64,000 bases of DNA, from positions 1 through 64,000 of the forward strand of contig CAWIZC010000015.1 in NCBI GenBank assembly GCA_963840445.1, read 5' to 3'. Every line of letters starts with the position of its first letter. The first letter of the stretch is position 1. The notes under the pieces are model-generated. The model saw only the letters and a program-made list of their open reading frames with translations, ran no database searches and was not told where the DNA came from. The translations under genes and the position numbers were made by a program. Below, one piece after another: positions 1-8,077 of this stretch. The stretch is from AWTP1-13 sp963840445 (GTDB lineage: Bacteria; Pseudomonadota; Alphaproteobacteria; Rhizobiales; Hyphomicrobiaceae).

Positions 1-1
1 G

Positions 2-967
2 ATGGATTGGACGGATCGGCACTGCCGGTTCTTCCACCGGCTGCTGACGCGGCATGCGTTGCTGTACACCGAGATGGTGACGGCGGAGGCGGTGCTGCGC
101 GGTGACCGGAAGCGGCTGCTCGGCTTCTCGCCCGAAGAGCATCCGGTCGCGCTGCAGCTTGGCGGCTCCGACCCCGCCAAGCTCGCCGAGGCCGCAGCGA
201 TCGGCGAAGCGTTCGGCTACGACGAGATCAATCTCAACGTCGGCTGCCCTTCAGACCGTGTGCAGGAGGGCCGCTTCGGTGCCTGCTTGATGGCGGAACC
301 GGAGCTGGTGGCGGAGTGCGTCGCGGCCATGCAGCGCCGCGTGTGCGTGCCGGTGACGGTCAAGTGCCGCATCGGCATCGACGACCAGGACAGCGAGGCG
401 GCCCTGCAGCGCTTCGTCGAGCTGGTGGCGGACGCCGGCTGCCGCACCTTCATCGTGCACGCGCGCAAGGCCTGGCTGCAGGGGCTGTCGCCCAAGGAAA
501 ATCGTGAGGTCCCACCGCTGGACTACGGCCGCGTGTTCCGCCTGAAGGCGGATCATCCGGAGCTGGAGATCGTGCTCAACGGCGGCATCGAGTCGCTCCA
601 GCAGGCCGTCGCGCATCTGGGCAAGGTCGACGGCGTGGCGCTCGGCCGGGCCGCCTATCAGAACCCGTATCTCCTCGCCGAGGTGGATCGCGCCGTGTTC
701 GGCGCTACGGAGGCGGACTACGCGCCGTCGCGCCGGGATGTGCTGGAGCAACTCGTGCCTTATGCCGAGCGGCATCTGCACGCAGGCGGCCGGCTGAACA
801 ACATCGTGCGCCATATCCTGGGCCTCTATCACGGGCGTCCGCGCGCCCGTGCTTTCCGCCGGCATCTGTCGGAGCAGGCGCCGCGCGAGGGCGCCGGCAT
901 CGGCGTGCTCTTGGAGGCGATCGAGATTGCCGAAGGCGAGCGCCTAGCGATGGCGGCGGCCGAATAG
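2..967 (+). CDS. dusA: tRNA-dihydrouridine(20/20a) synthase DusA, 5' end cut by window
   Basis: FMN-dependent reductase that makes dihydrouridine in the tRNA D-loop. The visible 321 residues begin at MDWTDRHCR, which in the family follows a short leader (usually ending VAPM), so the true start lies just outside the window. Seen: the NVGCPSDRVQEG signature near residues 79-90, the DusA-specific stretch HARKAWLQGLSPKENRE (about 151-167), and FMN-phosphate-binding LNGGI and GRAAYQNPYLL. The specific HARKAWL and PPLDY blocks favour DusA over DusB or DusC. No operon partner is visible downstream; the next gene starts about 100 bp later. Confidence 0.95.
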   Translation: MDWTDRHCRFFHRLLTRHALLYTEMVTAEAVLRGDRKRLLGFSPEEHPVALQLGGSDPAKLAEAAAIGEAFGYDEINLNVGCPSDRVQEGRFGACLMAEPELVAECVAAMQRRVCVPVTVKCRIGIDDQDSEAALQRFVELVADAGCRTFIVHARKAWLQGLSPKENREVPPLDYGRVFRLKADHPELEIVLNGGIESLQQAVAHLGKVDGVALGRAAYQNPYLLAEVDRAVFGATEADYAPSRRDVLEQLVPYAERHLHAGGRLNNIVRHILGLYHGRPRARAFRRHLSEQAPREGAGIGVLLEAIEIAEGERLAMAAAE

Positions 968-1066
968 CAGCCTTAAGAATCGCGTAACTGCCGTGCAGCG
1001 CAGACCATCACTCGCCTTTGATCGTCAGAGGGCGAGCCGTGCGCTAGACTGAGCCTGGGAAGAGCG

Positions 1067-1744
1067 ATGGAGATCGACATGCGGTGGCCGATGTTGGGCG
1101 GCTTGCTTCTGGCGCTTACGCTGGCCCTGCCCGCGCGGGCGGCCGATCTGGGTCCGCTGCCGTCGCCTGTCGGCGCCGAGACGCCGCGCGTGGAGCCCGA
1201 CAAGGAGGACAACGGGCTCTATCATCAGAGGTGGTTCCAGGTGTCGTTCCTCGACCTGCGCGAGGACTTCGAGGGCGCCAAGGCGGCCGGCCTGCGCTTT
1301 GCCGTGATCTTCGAGCAGCGCGGCTGTCCCTACTGCGCCAAGATGCACAACGAGATCCTGGCGCAGCGCTACATCAACGACTACGTGCGGCAGAACTTCC
1401 GTGTCGTGCAGCTAGACATGTTTGGTTCGAGAGAGGTGACCGATTTCGACGGCACGAAGATGAGCGAGAAGGCGCTGGCCGAGCGTTGGGGCGTGATCTT
1501 CACGCCCACCGTTATCTTCTACAAGGACGATCTCGCGGGGCTCGACGGCAAGTGGGGGCGCGATCTCGAAGCCATCGAGCGCCTGCCGCTCAGCTACGGC
1601 CGCGACACCTTCTATGACCTGTTCGTTTGGGTACGCCACAAGCTGTACGAGCAGGACAAGAGTTTCCAGCGCTTCCACCATGCCCGCATCGCCGAGCGCG
1701 AGGCGCTGAAGACTGCCGATCCCAAGGCCGGCCGCACGAACTAG
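1067..1744 (+). CDS. periplasmic thioredoxin-fold protein, SoxW-like
   Basis: 225 residues. An N-terminal signal sequence (hydrophobic run about residues 7-25 ending LPARAA) sends it to the periplasm. The thioredoxin-fold domain has a CPYC active site at residues 87-90, preceded by FAVIFEQRG, and a cis-proline loop FTPTVIFY about residues 144-151. Family knowledge (SoxW and thioredoxin-like proteins) suggests a disulfide reductase for a periplasmic partner; no sox genes are nearby, so the partner is unknown. ATG at 1079 is an alternative start, but both retain the signal peptide. Confidence 0.85.
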   Translation: MEIDMRWPMLGGLLLALTLALPARAADLGPLPSPVGAETPRVEPDKEDNGLYHQRWFQVSFLDLREDFEGAKAAGLRFAVIFEQRGCPYCAKMHNEILAQRYINDYVRQNFRVVQLDMFGSREVTDFDGTKMSEKALAERWGVIFTPTVIFYKDDLAGLDGKWGRDLEAIERLPLSYGRDTFYDLFVWVRHKLYEQDKSFQRFHHARIAEREALKTADPKAGRTN

Positions 1745-1879
1745 CCAAGCGTTACAAGTGTGCAACTGCGGCTGTTCTTGCGCGGCCGGCAGCGTTGCGT
1801 CGTCAAAGTGTGGGTAGACGAAGCATGATCTCGTTGCTACCGATCACGGGACGCAAGCGCGTGGGCATGGGGGAGCGAC

Positions 1880-2374
1880 GTGAAGGGCGTATTTGGATTT
1901 CTGTGTTCGATGTTGTTCATGTTGATCGGCCACAATCCAGGCTGGGCTCAGAGCCTGGCCGGGCAGTGGACCAGCGAGGGGGCGCGAGCCGAGGTCGAAA
2001 TCTACAGCTGCGGGGCGCCCGGGCACGACGTCAGCAGCCAGAAGGTGCTGGAAACGCTTTGCGGGTACATCACCGACAAAGGTGCGCGTCTGTGCGGGCG
2101 TGTCACGAAAGTCCTTCCCAAGGGGCTGGCCGAGCTGCAGGCCAAAGGCAAGAAGCCTGAGGACGTGATGGGGCACCCCGTGCTGTGCGTCGCGAGCGGC
2201 GCTGACCAGGCATGGCCTTGGAAGGGCGGTGTCTTCAACTTGGACGACACCACGGCCTATTATGTGAGGCTCGCACCGCAAGGTGCGGACAAGCTGAAGT
2301 TCAGTGCCTGCGGCCTGGGTGGCTGGTACTGTCCGAGCAAGGGTGAGTTCGTCTGGACCAAGGCGGGCGAGTAG
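1880..2374 (+). CDS. DUF2147-like secreted protein
   Basis: 164 residues with a GTG start preceded by GGGGAG at good spacing. A signal peptide covers about residues 1-23 (ends GWAQ). The mature part begins SLAGQWTSEG and carries paired LCGYI and LCGRV blocks and several cysteines, resembling DUF2147 proteins, which are small beta-barrel periplasmic proteins of unknown function. The weaker match to the usual single IVW...LCG pattern makes the family assignment tentative. It stands alone between the thioredoxin gene and the convergent cbpM. Confidence 0.65.
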   Translation: MKGVFGFLCSMLFMLIGHNPGWAQSLAGQWTSEGARAEVEIYSCGAPGHDVSSQKVLETLCGYITDKGARLCGRVTKVLPKGLAELQAKGKKPEDVMGHPVLCVASGADQAWPWKGGVFNLDDTTAYYVRLAPQGADKLKFSACGLGGWYCPSKGEFVWTKAGE

Positions 2375-2439
2375 AGGCCGCGCCGGACCTCCCCACTTTC
2401 GTGTTGCGATGATCGGGCAGCCGCGAAGGACACGCGCGG

Positions 2440-2757
2440 TCAGCGGCTCATGCGCAGGGTGATGTCGTGCCGTATCGTCTCCGGCTGCTCGGCCACCGCC
2501 TGCGTCAACGACCGCAGATGGTGCCGTGCGTGGTGGAGCTGATCGATCAATGACAGGATGACCGGCAGGCTCGCGTGCTCGAGGCCCATGCGGTAGTGCA
2601 GGTCGCACGCCAGCGCTACGCGCGCCTCGTCGACCTGATCGAACAGGTAGCCCTGATCGTCACGCTGCGGCGCGACCACTCCGTCCTCGATCCAGGTCAG
2701 CAGCACCTGCCGCTCAAGATACGTAAACTGCGCGATCAGCTCGGTTTCGCGGATCAT
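2440..2757 (-). CDS. cbpM: chaperone modulator CbpM
   Basis: 105 residues, MerR-like helical protein. Known CbpM binds the J-domain of CbpA and restrains its activity with DnaK. The sequence begins MIRETELIAQF and contains an LLTWIEDGVV helix and the VALACDLHYRMGLEHASLPVILSLIDQL block typical in spacing of MerR-type modulators. The start follows the cbpA stop by one base, so the two are surely co-transcribed and probably translationally coupled. An upstream in-frame extension inside cbpA is a shadow and was not used. Confidence 0.85.
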   Translation of the reverse strand: MIRETELIAQFTYLERQVLLTWIEDGVVAPQRDDQGYLFDQVDEARVALACDLHYRMGLEHASLPVILSLIDQLHHARHHLRSLTQAVAEQPETIRHDITLRMSR

Positions 2758-2758
2758 G

Positions 2759-3697
2759 TCAAACTGCGCCTTTCCTGCGCGGGTTCTGCGGGTGCGTCTT
2801 CTCCCAGTCGGCCATGAACTGAGCCAGCGCCTCGTCGGCACCTTCCGGCGGCACGATGTGGATCTCGACCAGGTGATCGCCGCGGCCACCGTCTTTGCCG
2901 TGCGACGCGCCTTTGCCACGCAGCCGCAGCTTGGTGCCCTCCTTGGCGCCCTTCGGCACCTTGACGTCGACCGGCCCGTCGACCGTTTCGACGCGCACGC
3001 TGGCACCGTTCAGCGCCTCGCCGAGCGACACCGGCAGCGTGCTCACGATGTCATGCCCCTCGCGCTTGAAGTCCGGGTGCGGCCGCACCGTGATCTCGAC
3101 GTAGGCGTCGCCCGCCTTGCCGTCAGTGCCCGGCAATCCCTGCCCCTTCAGACGCAGCACCTGCCCGTCCTTGATGCCCGGGGGAATCGCGATGTCGAGC
3201 GTCTTGCCGTCGGGCATCGACACCATCTTGTGCGTGCCGTTTGCCGCATCGAGAAAGTCGATCTCGAGAGCGTAGCGCACGTCCTGCGGCGGCATGCGAA
3301 AGGTGGCGCCTCCGCCGCCGCGCGCGCCGAACAGATCGGAGAAGATATCGTAGTCGAACTCGGCGCCGCCGTTGCCGGGCGCCCCGGCCGAAGCGCGGCG
3401 CCGGCTGTGGCTGTAGCGCGTATTGGGCTCGGCCTCGGCGTACTCGCGATAGAAATGCCGCTCGGGCTGGCGCTCGGCCCCGGTCTCGTCGATCTCGCCG
3501 GCGTCATAGCGCTTGCGCTTGTCGGCGTCGCCGATGATGTCGTAGGCGGCGTTGATTTCCTTGAAGCGCTTTTCCGCCTCTGGCTTGCCGGGATTGAGAT
3601 CAGGATGCGTATCCTTGGCGGCCTTGCGGTAAGCCTTGCGGATATCGTCCTGGCTGGCGTTGGCTGCGACACCCAGGGTCTCGTAGGGATTGGCCAT
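2759..3697 (-). CDS. cbpA: curved-DNA-binding-type J-domain co-chaperone CbpA
   Basis: 312 residues. J-domain at residues 4-68 with HPD at 31-33, a Gly-rich region with an FDYDIFSDLFG element, then two beta-barrel substrate-binding domains (IAIPPGIKDGQVLRLKGQG and VKVPKGAKEGTKLRLRGKG repeats). The zinc-finger domain of DnaJ is absent, which marks the CbpA/DnaJ class II type. It stimulates DnaK ATPase in protein folding. It is the first gene of a two-gene operon with cbpM. Confidence 0.93.
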   Translation of the reverse strand: MANPYETLGVAANASQDDIRKAYRKAAKDTHPDLNPGKPEAEKRFKEINAAYDIIGDADKRKRYDAGEIDETGAERQPERHFYREYAEAEPNTRYSHSRRRASAGAPGNGGAEFDYDIFSDLFGARGGGGATFRMPPQDVRYALEIDFLDAANGTHKMVSMPDGKTLDIAIPPGIKDGQVLRLKGQGLPGTDGKAGDAYVEITVRPHPDFKREGHDIVSTLPVSLGEALNGASVRVETVDGPVDVKVPKGAKEGTKLRLRGKGASHGKDGGRGDHLVEIHIVPPEGADEALAQFMADWEKTHPQNPRRKGAV

Positions 3698-3910
3698 GCG
3701 TCTACGTTTCCAATCGGCTGCGGCGCCGTTGCTCGTCCGAACGCGGGGCAGACTGAAGCAGCGTGCTCTCGAACAATGCCAACGGCAATCGAAACCCTCT
3801 ATGCCTGATTCGCAGGTGCGGCCTGGAGCGCGCCGACCCTAAACGGTGCCGTATCTGGGCTATAGGACTTGTGCTGCTGGTGCCTATGGCGCCTCACGAG
3901 GTTGGCGTGC

Positions 3911-4633
3911 CTATCGCTTGACTACGGACACATCGATGGGTGACGCGGTCACTTGGCCTCCGTCACGCGATGCCTTGAACCGGACCAGAAGATCGATGTC
4001 GCCCTCCTGCTTCGGTATCTGGAACAGCATCGGCAGGGACACGGCGCCGGTGTTGGCGATCTCGATCTTCGGATCGCCGGCAATATCCAGCGTGTACGAT
4101 CTGGCTTTGCTGGCCCCGACGCGCTCCCGGAGCACGCGAGCCGCAGCCGCCGAAATCGCGCGGAACACGCCGAGGCTCTTGACCGCACCGGCGCCTTCAT
4201 CGATCGAGTAGACGGCGATCGCCTCCAGCGCCCATTTGCCGCCATCGCCAACCAGCAGCCAGCGGCTGTCGGGCGACCAGGCGACTGTCTGATAGATGTG
4301 GTTGCCGCGCGCGTTGCCGGTGCTCCACGACCGCCCGACGACGATTGCAAGGCTCTTGCCATCCTCGAGCCGAACGAGGTGGTTTTCCACGCTGTCGGTA
4401 TCTGGTGCCTCCTCCGGGTTGCCGCTTGGGGAGCGCCAGGCAATCGCCAGCTTCCCGGAAGGCGATGTAGTACCCTCGAGTACCGTCAGCGTGCCGGGTC
4501 CGCTGCCGCAGGTGATCGTGCTTTGGCTGGCAGCCACGCACGGACCGGGCTTGCTTTCACCAGCAACGGCCGTAGCGGCTACGGCGACGACGGAGAGGGC
4601 GGCAAGGGCAGCCGCCAGGGACCGGGTCTGCAT
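3911..4633 (-). CDS. secreted protein of unknown function
   Basis: 240 residues with a clear signal peptide (Ala-rich hydrophobic run about 6-24, cleavage after AVAG). The mature part contains AWSPDSRWLLVGDGGKWALEAI, reminiscent of a single WD40/TolB-like blade, but the length is too short for a propeller. AGGGA-like ribosome site sits upstream of the ATG. It is unrecognised otherwise. It lies between cbpA and the phosphomannomutase on the same strand with gaps near 200 bp, so probably monocistronic. Confidence 0.6.
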   Translation of the reverse strand: MQTRSLAAALAALSVVAVAATAVAGESKPGPCVAASQSTITCGSGPGTLTVLEGTTSPSGKLAIAWRSPSGNPEEAPDTDSVENHLVRLEDGKSLAIVVGRSWSTGNARGNHIYQTVAWSPDSRWLLVGDGGKWALEAIAVYSIDEGAGAVKSLGVFRAISAAAARVLRERVGASKARSYTLDIAGDPKIEIANTGAVSLPMLFQIPKQEGDIDLLVRFKASRDGGQVTASPIDVSVVKR

Positions 4634-4822
4634 CTGCGCAATTCCCTAACGAGGCTCGAAGCGTCCCCGTCTGCTAGCACCTCCGGGATGCGAACGGGCC
4701 GGCATATGCAAATGTCGGTGATCCCGGAGTACGTGCCTGTGCGAAGTTGGCACTGCTTTGCCGCCGGGGTGGGAGAGAGGCGACGCGTTGCATTGGTGTA
4801 TAGGCCGCGCGGCTTGGCCGCC

Positions 4823-6322
4823 TCAGATCTTCTGATTGTATTCGCCCACCTCCGGGCACTTCGCGAGGCGTCCGTCGATGTCGGCGAAGATGGCCCGCAT
4901 GTTGGCCTCGGACGTCGGGCTCTCCACCACGATCACCAGCTCGGGCTTGTTGGAGGAGGCGCGCAGCAGGCCCCAGGTGCCGTCCGCCAGCACCACGCGC
5001 ACGCCGTTGACGGTGATCAGCTCACGAATCTTCTGTCCCGCGATTTGCGCGCCGGCGGAGGAGGCCTCTTGGTACTGCGCGGCGATCTTGTCGACGATGC
5101 CGTACTTGGCTTCGTCCGCGCAGTGCGGCGACATGGTGGGCGAGCCCCAGGTCTTGGGCAGGGCGTTCTTGAGGTCGGCCAGCGTCTTGCCGGGAGCGCG
5201 GTCGAGCATGTCGCATACGGCGAGTGCCGCCACCAGGCCGTCGTCGTAGCCGCGGCCGAGCGGCGGCTGGAAGAAGAAGTGGCCCGACTTCTCGAAGCCG
5301 ACCAGCGCCTTCTGCTCGTGCGTGTAGCGCTTCATGTAGGAGTGGCCGGTCTTCCAGTAGAGCGCGCGCGCGCCGTTCTGCTGCAGCACCGGATCGGTCA
5401 TGAACAGGCCGGTCGACTTCACGTCGGCCACGAACACGGCGTTGGCATGTTGCGCGGACAGATCGCGGGCCAGCATCACGCCGACCTTGTCGGCGAAGAT
5501 CTCGTGGCCCTCGTTGTCGACCACACCGCAGCGATCGCCGTCGCCGTCGAAGCCGAAGCCGACATCGGCCTTGTGCGCCAGCACCGCCTCGCTCATGGCG
5601 TGCAGCATCTTCATGTCTTCGGGATTGGGATTGTAGCGCGGGAAGGTGTAGTCGAGATTGCAGTCGAGCGGCACCACCTCGCAGCCGATCGCTTCCAGAA
5701 CCTGCGGCGCGAAGGCGCCGGCCGTGCCGTTGCCGCAGGCGCATACGACCTTCAGGCGGCGCTTCAGCTTCGGCCGGTTGGTCAGGGCGGCGATGTAGCG
5801 CTCGGCGATATCTGGCACGAAGCGGTAGCTGCCGCCGGCTGCCGGTTCGCCACTGCCGTCGAGCACGATCTCCTTGAGCTCGGTCATCTCCTCGGGTCCG
5901 AACGTCAGCGGGCGGTTCATGCCCATCTTGATGCCGGTCCAGCCGTTGTCGTTGTGGCTGGCGGTCACCATCGCCACGCCTTCCACCTCCAGCGCGAACT
6001 GGGCGAAGTAGGCCATCGGCGACAGGGCGAGGCCGATGTCGTGCACCTCGGCGCCGCCGGCCAGCAGCCCGTTGATGACGGCCTGCTTCACGGAAGCCGA
6101 ATAGGAGCGGTAGTCGTGGCCGACCACGAAGCGCTTCGGCCGCCCGCGCTTGCCCGCCAGCGTGGCGATGCCCAGGCCGATGGCGTTGAGGCCCATCAGG
6201 TTGATCTCGCCCGGGAATAGCCAGCGCGCGTCGTACTCGCGAAAACCGGTCGGCTTGACGAGCGGCAGCCGCTCGAAGTCGGCGGTGTTCGGCTTCAAAT
6301 CGGCGCGCGGTTTGGGGAGCAT
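4823..6322 (-). CDS. phosphomannomutase/phosphoglucomutase
   Basis: 499 residues from MLPKPRADLK, chosen because GAGG lies about 9 bases upstream; a longer frame to 6421 is possible but lacks support. Alpha-D-phosphohexomutase: phosphoserine loop TASHNDNGWTG (Ser122), metal loop DGDGD at about 259-263, and sugar-binding GFEKSGH. It interconverts hexose 6- and 1-phosphates for cell-surface glycan precursors (GDP-mannose or UDP-glucose). It resembles AlgC/PgmM-type bifunctional enzymes; substrate preference cannot be decided from sequence. Confidence 0.9.
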   Translation of the reverse strand: MLPKPRADLKPNTADFERLPLVKPTGFREYDARWLFPGEINLMGLNAIGLGIATLAGKRGRPKRFVVGHDYRSYSASVKQAVINGLLAGGAEVHDIGLALSPMAYFAQFALEVEGVAMVTASHNDNGWTGIKMGMNRPLTFGPEEMTELKEIVLDGSGEPAAGGSYRFVPDIAERYIAALTNRPKLKRRLKVVCACGNGTAGAFAPQVLEAIGCEVVPLDCNLDYTFPRYNPNPEDMKMLHAMSEAVLAHKADVGFGFDGDGDRCGVVDNEGHEIFADKVGVMLARDLSAQHANAVFVADVKSTGLFMTDPVLQQNGARALYWKTGHSYMKRYTHEQKALVGFEKSGHFFFQPPLGRGYDDGLVAALAVCDMLDRAPGKTLADLKNALPKTWGSPTMSPHCADEAKYGIVDKIAAQYQEASSAGAQIAGQKIRELITVNGVRVVLADGTWGLLRASSNKPELVIVVESPTSEANMRAIFADIDGRLAKCPEVGEYNQKI

Positions 6323-6466
6323 ACGGAATCGCCTCAAAAAGATAGTGGTTGGCTTAGCCGGCCACAGACAACGGCCACAAGCCAGCGCCCGATGTGTGAC
6401 AAAAGGACCGTGGCGGATCAATGGCTGGCTCGCCGAACGGATGGTTCAGTCCTGCGAGGCCTGCAC

Positions 6467-7084
6467 TCATTCCTGCAGGATCAGCGTGCCGCCGCGCATG
6501 TCAACACTGCTGAGCCGCTTCAGGAACGACATGCCGAGCAGGGTGGTGCCGAGCATGCCACGCTCGCTCACCGACGCCGGCACATTGCGGACGGTGATGT
6601 CGCCGATGCTGACGCGGTCGAGCGTGACCGGAGCAACTCTCGCCACCCCGTTGGCCGTGCGCACCATCTGCGTGAAGTCGCGGTCGCCCACATGGATGCC
6701 GGCCCGGCTGGCGTCCTCGAAGGTCAGGGCTACTTGTGAGGCTCCGGTATCGACCATAACCTCGACACGCCGGCCGTTGATCTCGACATCAGCGTGATAG
6801 TGGCCGTAGGCGCCCGCCCGCAGTTCCACCGTGCGGCCCGCAAGAGCGCGTCCGTGGGGTTGGCTGCGGTCGCGGCTGGCGATCTGTTGCGAGGCGGCGA
6901 GCTTCGGCAGGCCGAGAAGGCCGCGAGCCGTTTCCTTGATTTCGGTGAAATAGACAATGCTGAAGGCCGCGCAACCGCCGGCAACGATCCATCCCGCGGC
7001 CTGGCTGGCCGCCCGCTTCGCACCCACCGGCATCGCCATTGACGCGCGCACCGCTCGCTGGACGCCGGCGCTGATTGGCGGCAC
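6467..7084 (-). CDS. TIGR02281-family clan AA aspartic protease (second copy)
   Basis: 205 residues, GTG start with AAGG just upstream. One transmembrane segment near residues 30-47 anchors a periplasmic retropepsin-like domain with catalytic VDTGAS (Asp112) and the family's conserved C-terminal block LLGMSFLKRLSSVDMRGG. A single DTGA motif implies it works as a dimer, like retroviral proteases. It starts 16 bp after the neighbouring homologue at 7101-7808 ends, so the two are tandem paralogues in an operon with the DUF1289 gene. The substrate is unknown. Confidence 0.88.
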   Translation of the reverse strand: MPPISAGVQRAVRASMAMPVGAKRAASQAAGWIVAGGCAAFSIVYFTEIKETARGLLGLPKLAASQQIASRDRSQPHGRALAGRTVELRAGAYGHYHADVEINGRRVEVMVDTGASQVALTFEDASRAGIHVGDRDFTQMVRTANGVARVAPVTLDRVSIGDITVRNVPASVSERGMLGTTLLGMSFLKRLSSVDMRGGTLILQE

Positions 7085-7100
7085 CGTGCCTTGGCGGCCG

Positions 7101-7808
7101 CTAGCTCCGCAGCGTCAAGAAGTCTCCGGAGAACTCATATGAGCGCAGCCTGCTTAAGAAACTCATACCGAGAAGATTCTCCTTCAGCGCGTTGGGCTTG
7201 GCCACCAGGGCGTCAACGTCGGTGAGGCTGATCGGCCCCAGCGTCAGGGTTTGCAACCGGACGTGGGCGGCGTAGGTGGTGCCATTGGCAGTCTGGACCG
7301 GCACGGAATATCTGAGCCGCTCCGGATCGATGCCGAGGCGCTGCGCGTCGGCCGGCTTCAGCACCACTGTGGAGGCGCCCGTATCAACCAGCATGGTCAG
7401 CGGTACCCCGTTGACCTGCGTCCTGACGACGAAATGGCCGTCCGAACGCTTGCGAATGCGCACGGATTGCTCGCCCTCCACCTGCGCGTCGCTGCGCAGG
7501 ATGGCTCCGGGGGGTAGCAACTCGCCGATCACGCGATGGCCGAGCGTCACGATCTCGTTGCGATAGCTGTAGCCCGCCACCAGCAGGAAGGCCACGGCCG
7601 TCCAGGCGAGCAGGTCACGTACTGCTTGACCCGGTCGTCCGCGATAGCTGCCGGCGATGGACGTGCCGAGGAAGATCAGCATGGCCATGCCGGCAACGCC
7701 GATGGCGAAGTCGGAAGGATCGAAACCAGCGATCGAGCCGGCATCGGCGCGCAGAAGCAATGCCAGGCCGGCAATCATCAGGAGAGTTAGGGCAATCCAT
7801 GCTCCCAT
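7101..7808 (-). CDS. TIGR02281-family clan AA aspartic protease (first copy)
   Basis: 235 residues. Three predicted membrane segments (about 3-20, 34-52, 66-82), then a retropepsin-like domain with MLVDTGAST (Asp142) and the closing LLGMSFLSRLRSYEFSG block. The longer membrane portion distinguishes it from its tandem partner downstream. AGAGG overlapping the end of the upstream DUF1289 gene serves as ribosome site, so translation is likely coupled. Members are common in Alphaproteobacteria and of unknown physiological role. Confidence 0.9.
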   Translation of the reverse strand: MGAWIALTLLMIAGLALLLRADAGSIAGFDPSDFAIGVAGMAMLIFLGTSIAGSYRGRPGQAVRDLLAWTAVAFLLVAGYSYRNEIVTLGHRVIGELLPPGAILRSDAQVEGEQSVRIRKRSDGHFVVRTQVNGVPLTMLVDTGASTVVLKPADAQRLGIDPERLRYSVPVQTANGTTYAAHVRLQTLTLGPISLTDVDALVAKPNALKENLLGMSFLSRLRSYEFSGDFLTLRS

Positions 7809-7811
7809 CGG

Positions 7812-7991
7812 TCACCTCTGCGCGGCCGGCTGAATACGGCTGCGTCTGGCGGGCAGCTCCACCATAATACGCCGTCGCTCGGTATCCGTCATCGCCATCC
7901 AGCCGGCAATTTCACCTCGCGAACGGAAACATCCGGCACACAAGCCAGTATCCGGATCGATTGTGCAAATCTTGATGCAAGGGGAGTCCAT
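7812..7991 (-). CDS. DUF1289 domain small protein
   Basis: 59 residues, reading MDSPCIKICTIDP and then TGLCAGCFRSRGEIAGW, followed by a TDTERRRIM helix. This matches DUF1289: SPCI-x-IC ... GLC-x-GC-x-R ... EI-x-W ... ER. Four cysteines (5, 9, 18, 21) could bind a metal or Fe-S centre. GAGG lies 7 bases before the ATG. It ends 3 bp before the first TIGR02281 gene, so it leads a three-gene operon. It is shorter than 60 codons and easily missed by gene finders. Confidence 0.88.
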   Translation of the reverse strand: MDSPCIKICTIDPDTGLCAGCFRSRGEIAGWMAMTDTERRRIMVELPARRSRIQPAAQR

Positions 7992-8077
7992 CGGCCTCGT
8001 TCTTTTGCAGCGCGGCCGGCACCCGCGCGGCTCAACCGGGCGAATGTAAGAAGCGGGCCTTGTCCTGACAATGCGCC

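Noticed and set aside
3953..6220. 755-codon open frame antisense to the phosphomannomutase and secreted-protein genes
   Set aside because: Composition is that of a reverse-strand shadow; the sense genes have clear motifs and ribosome sites.
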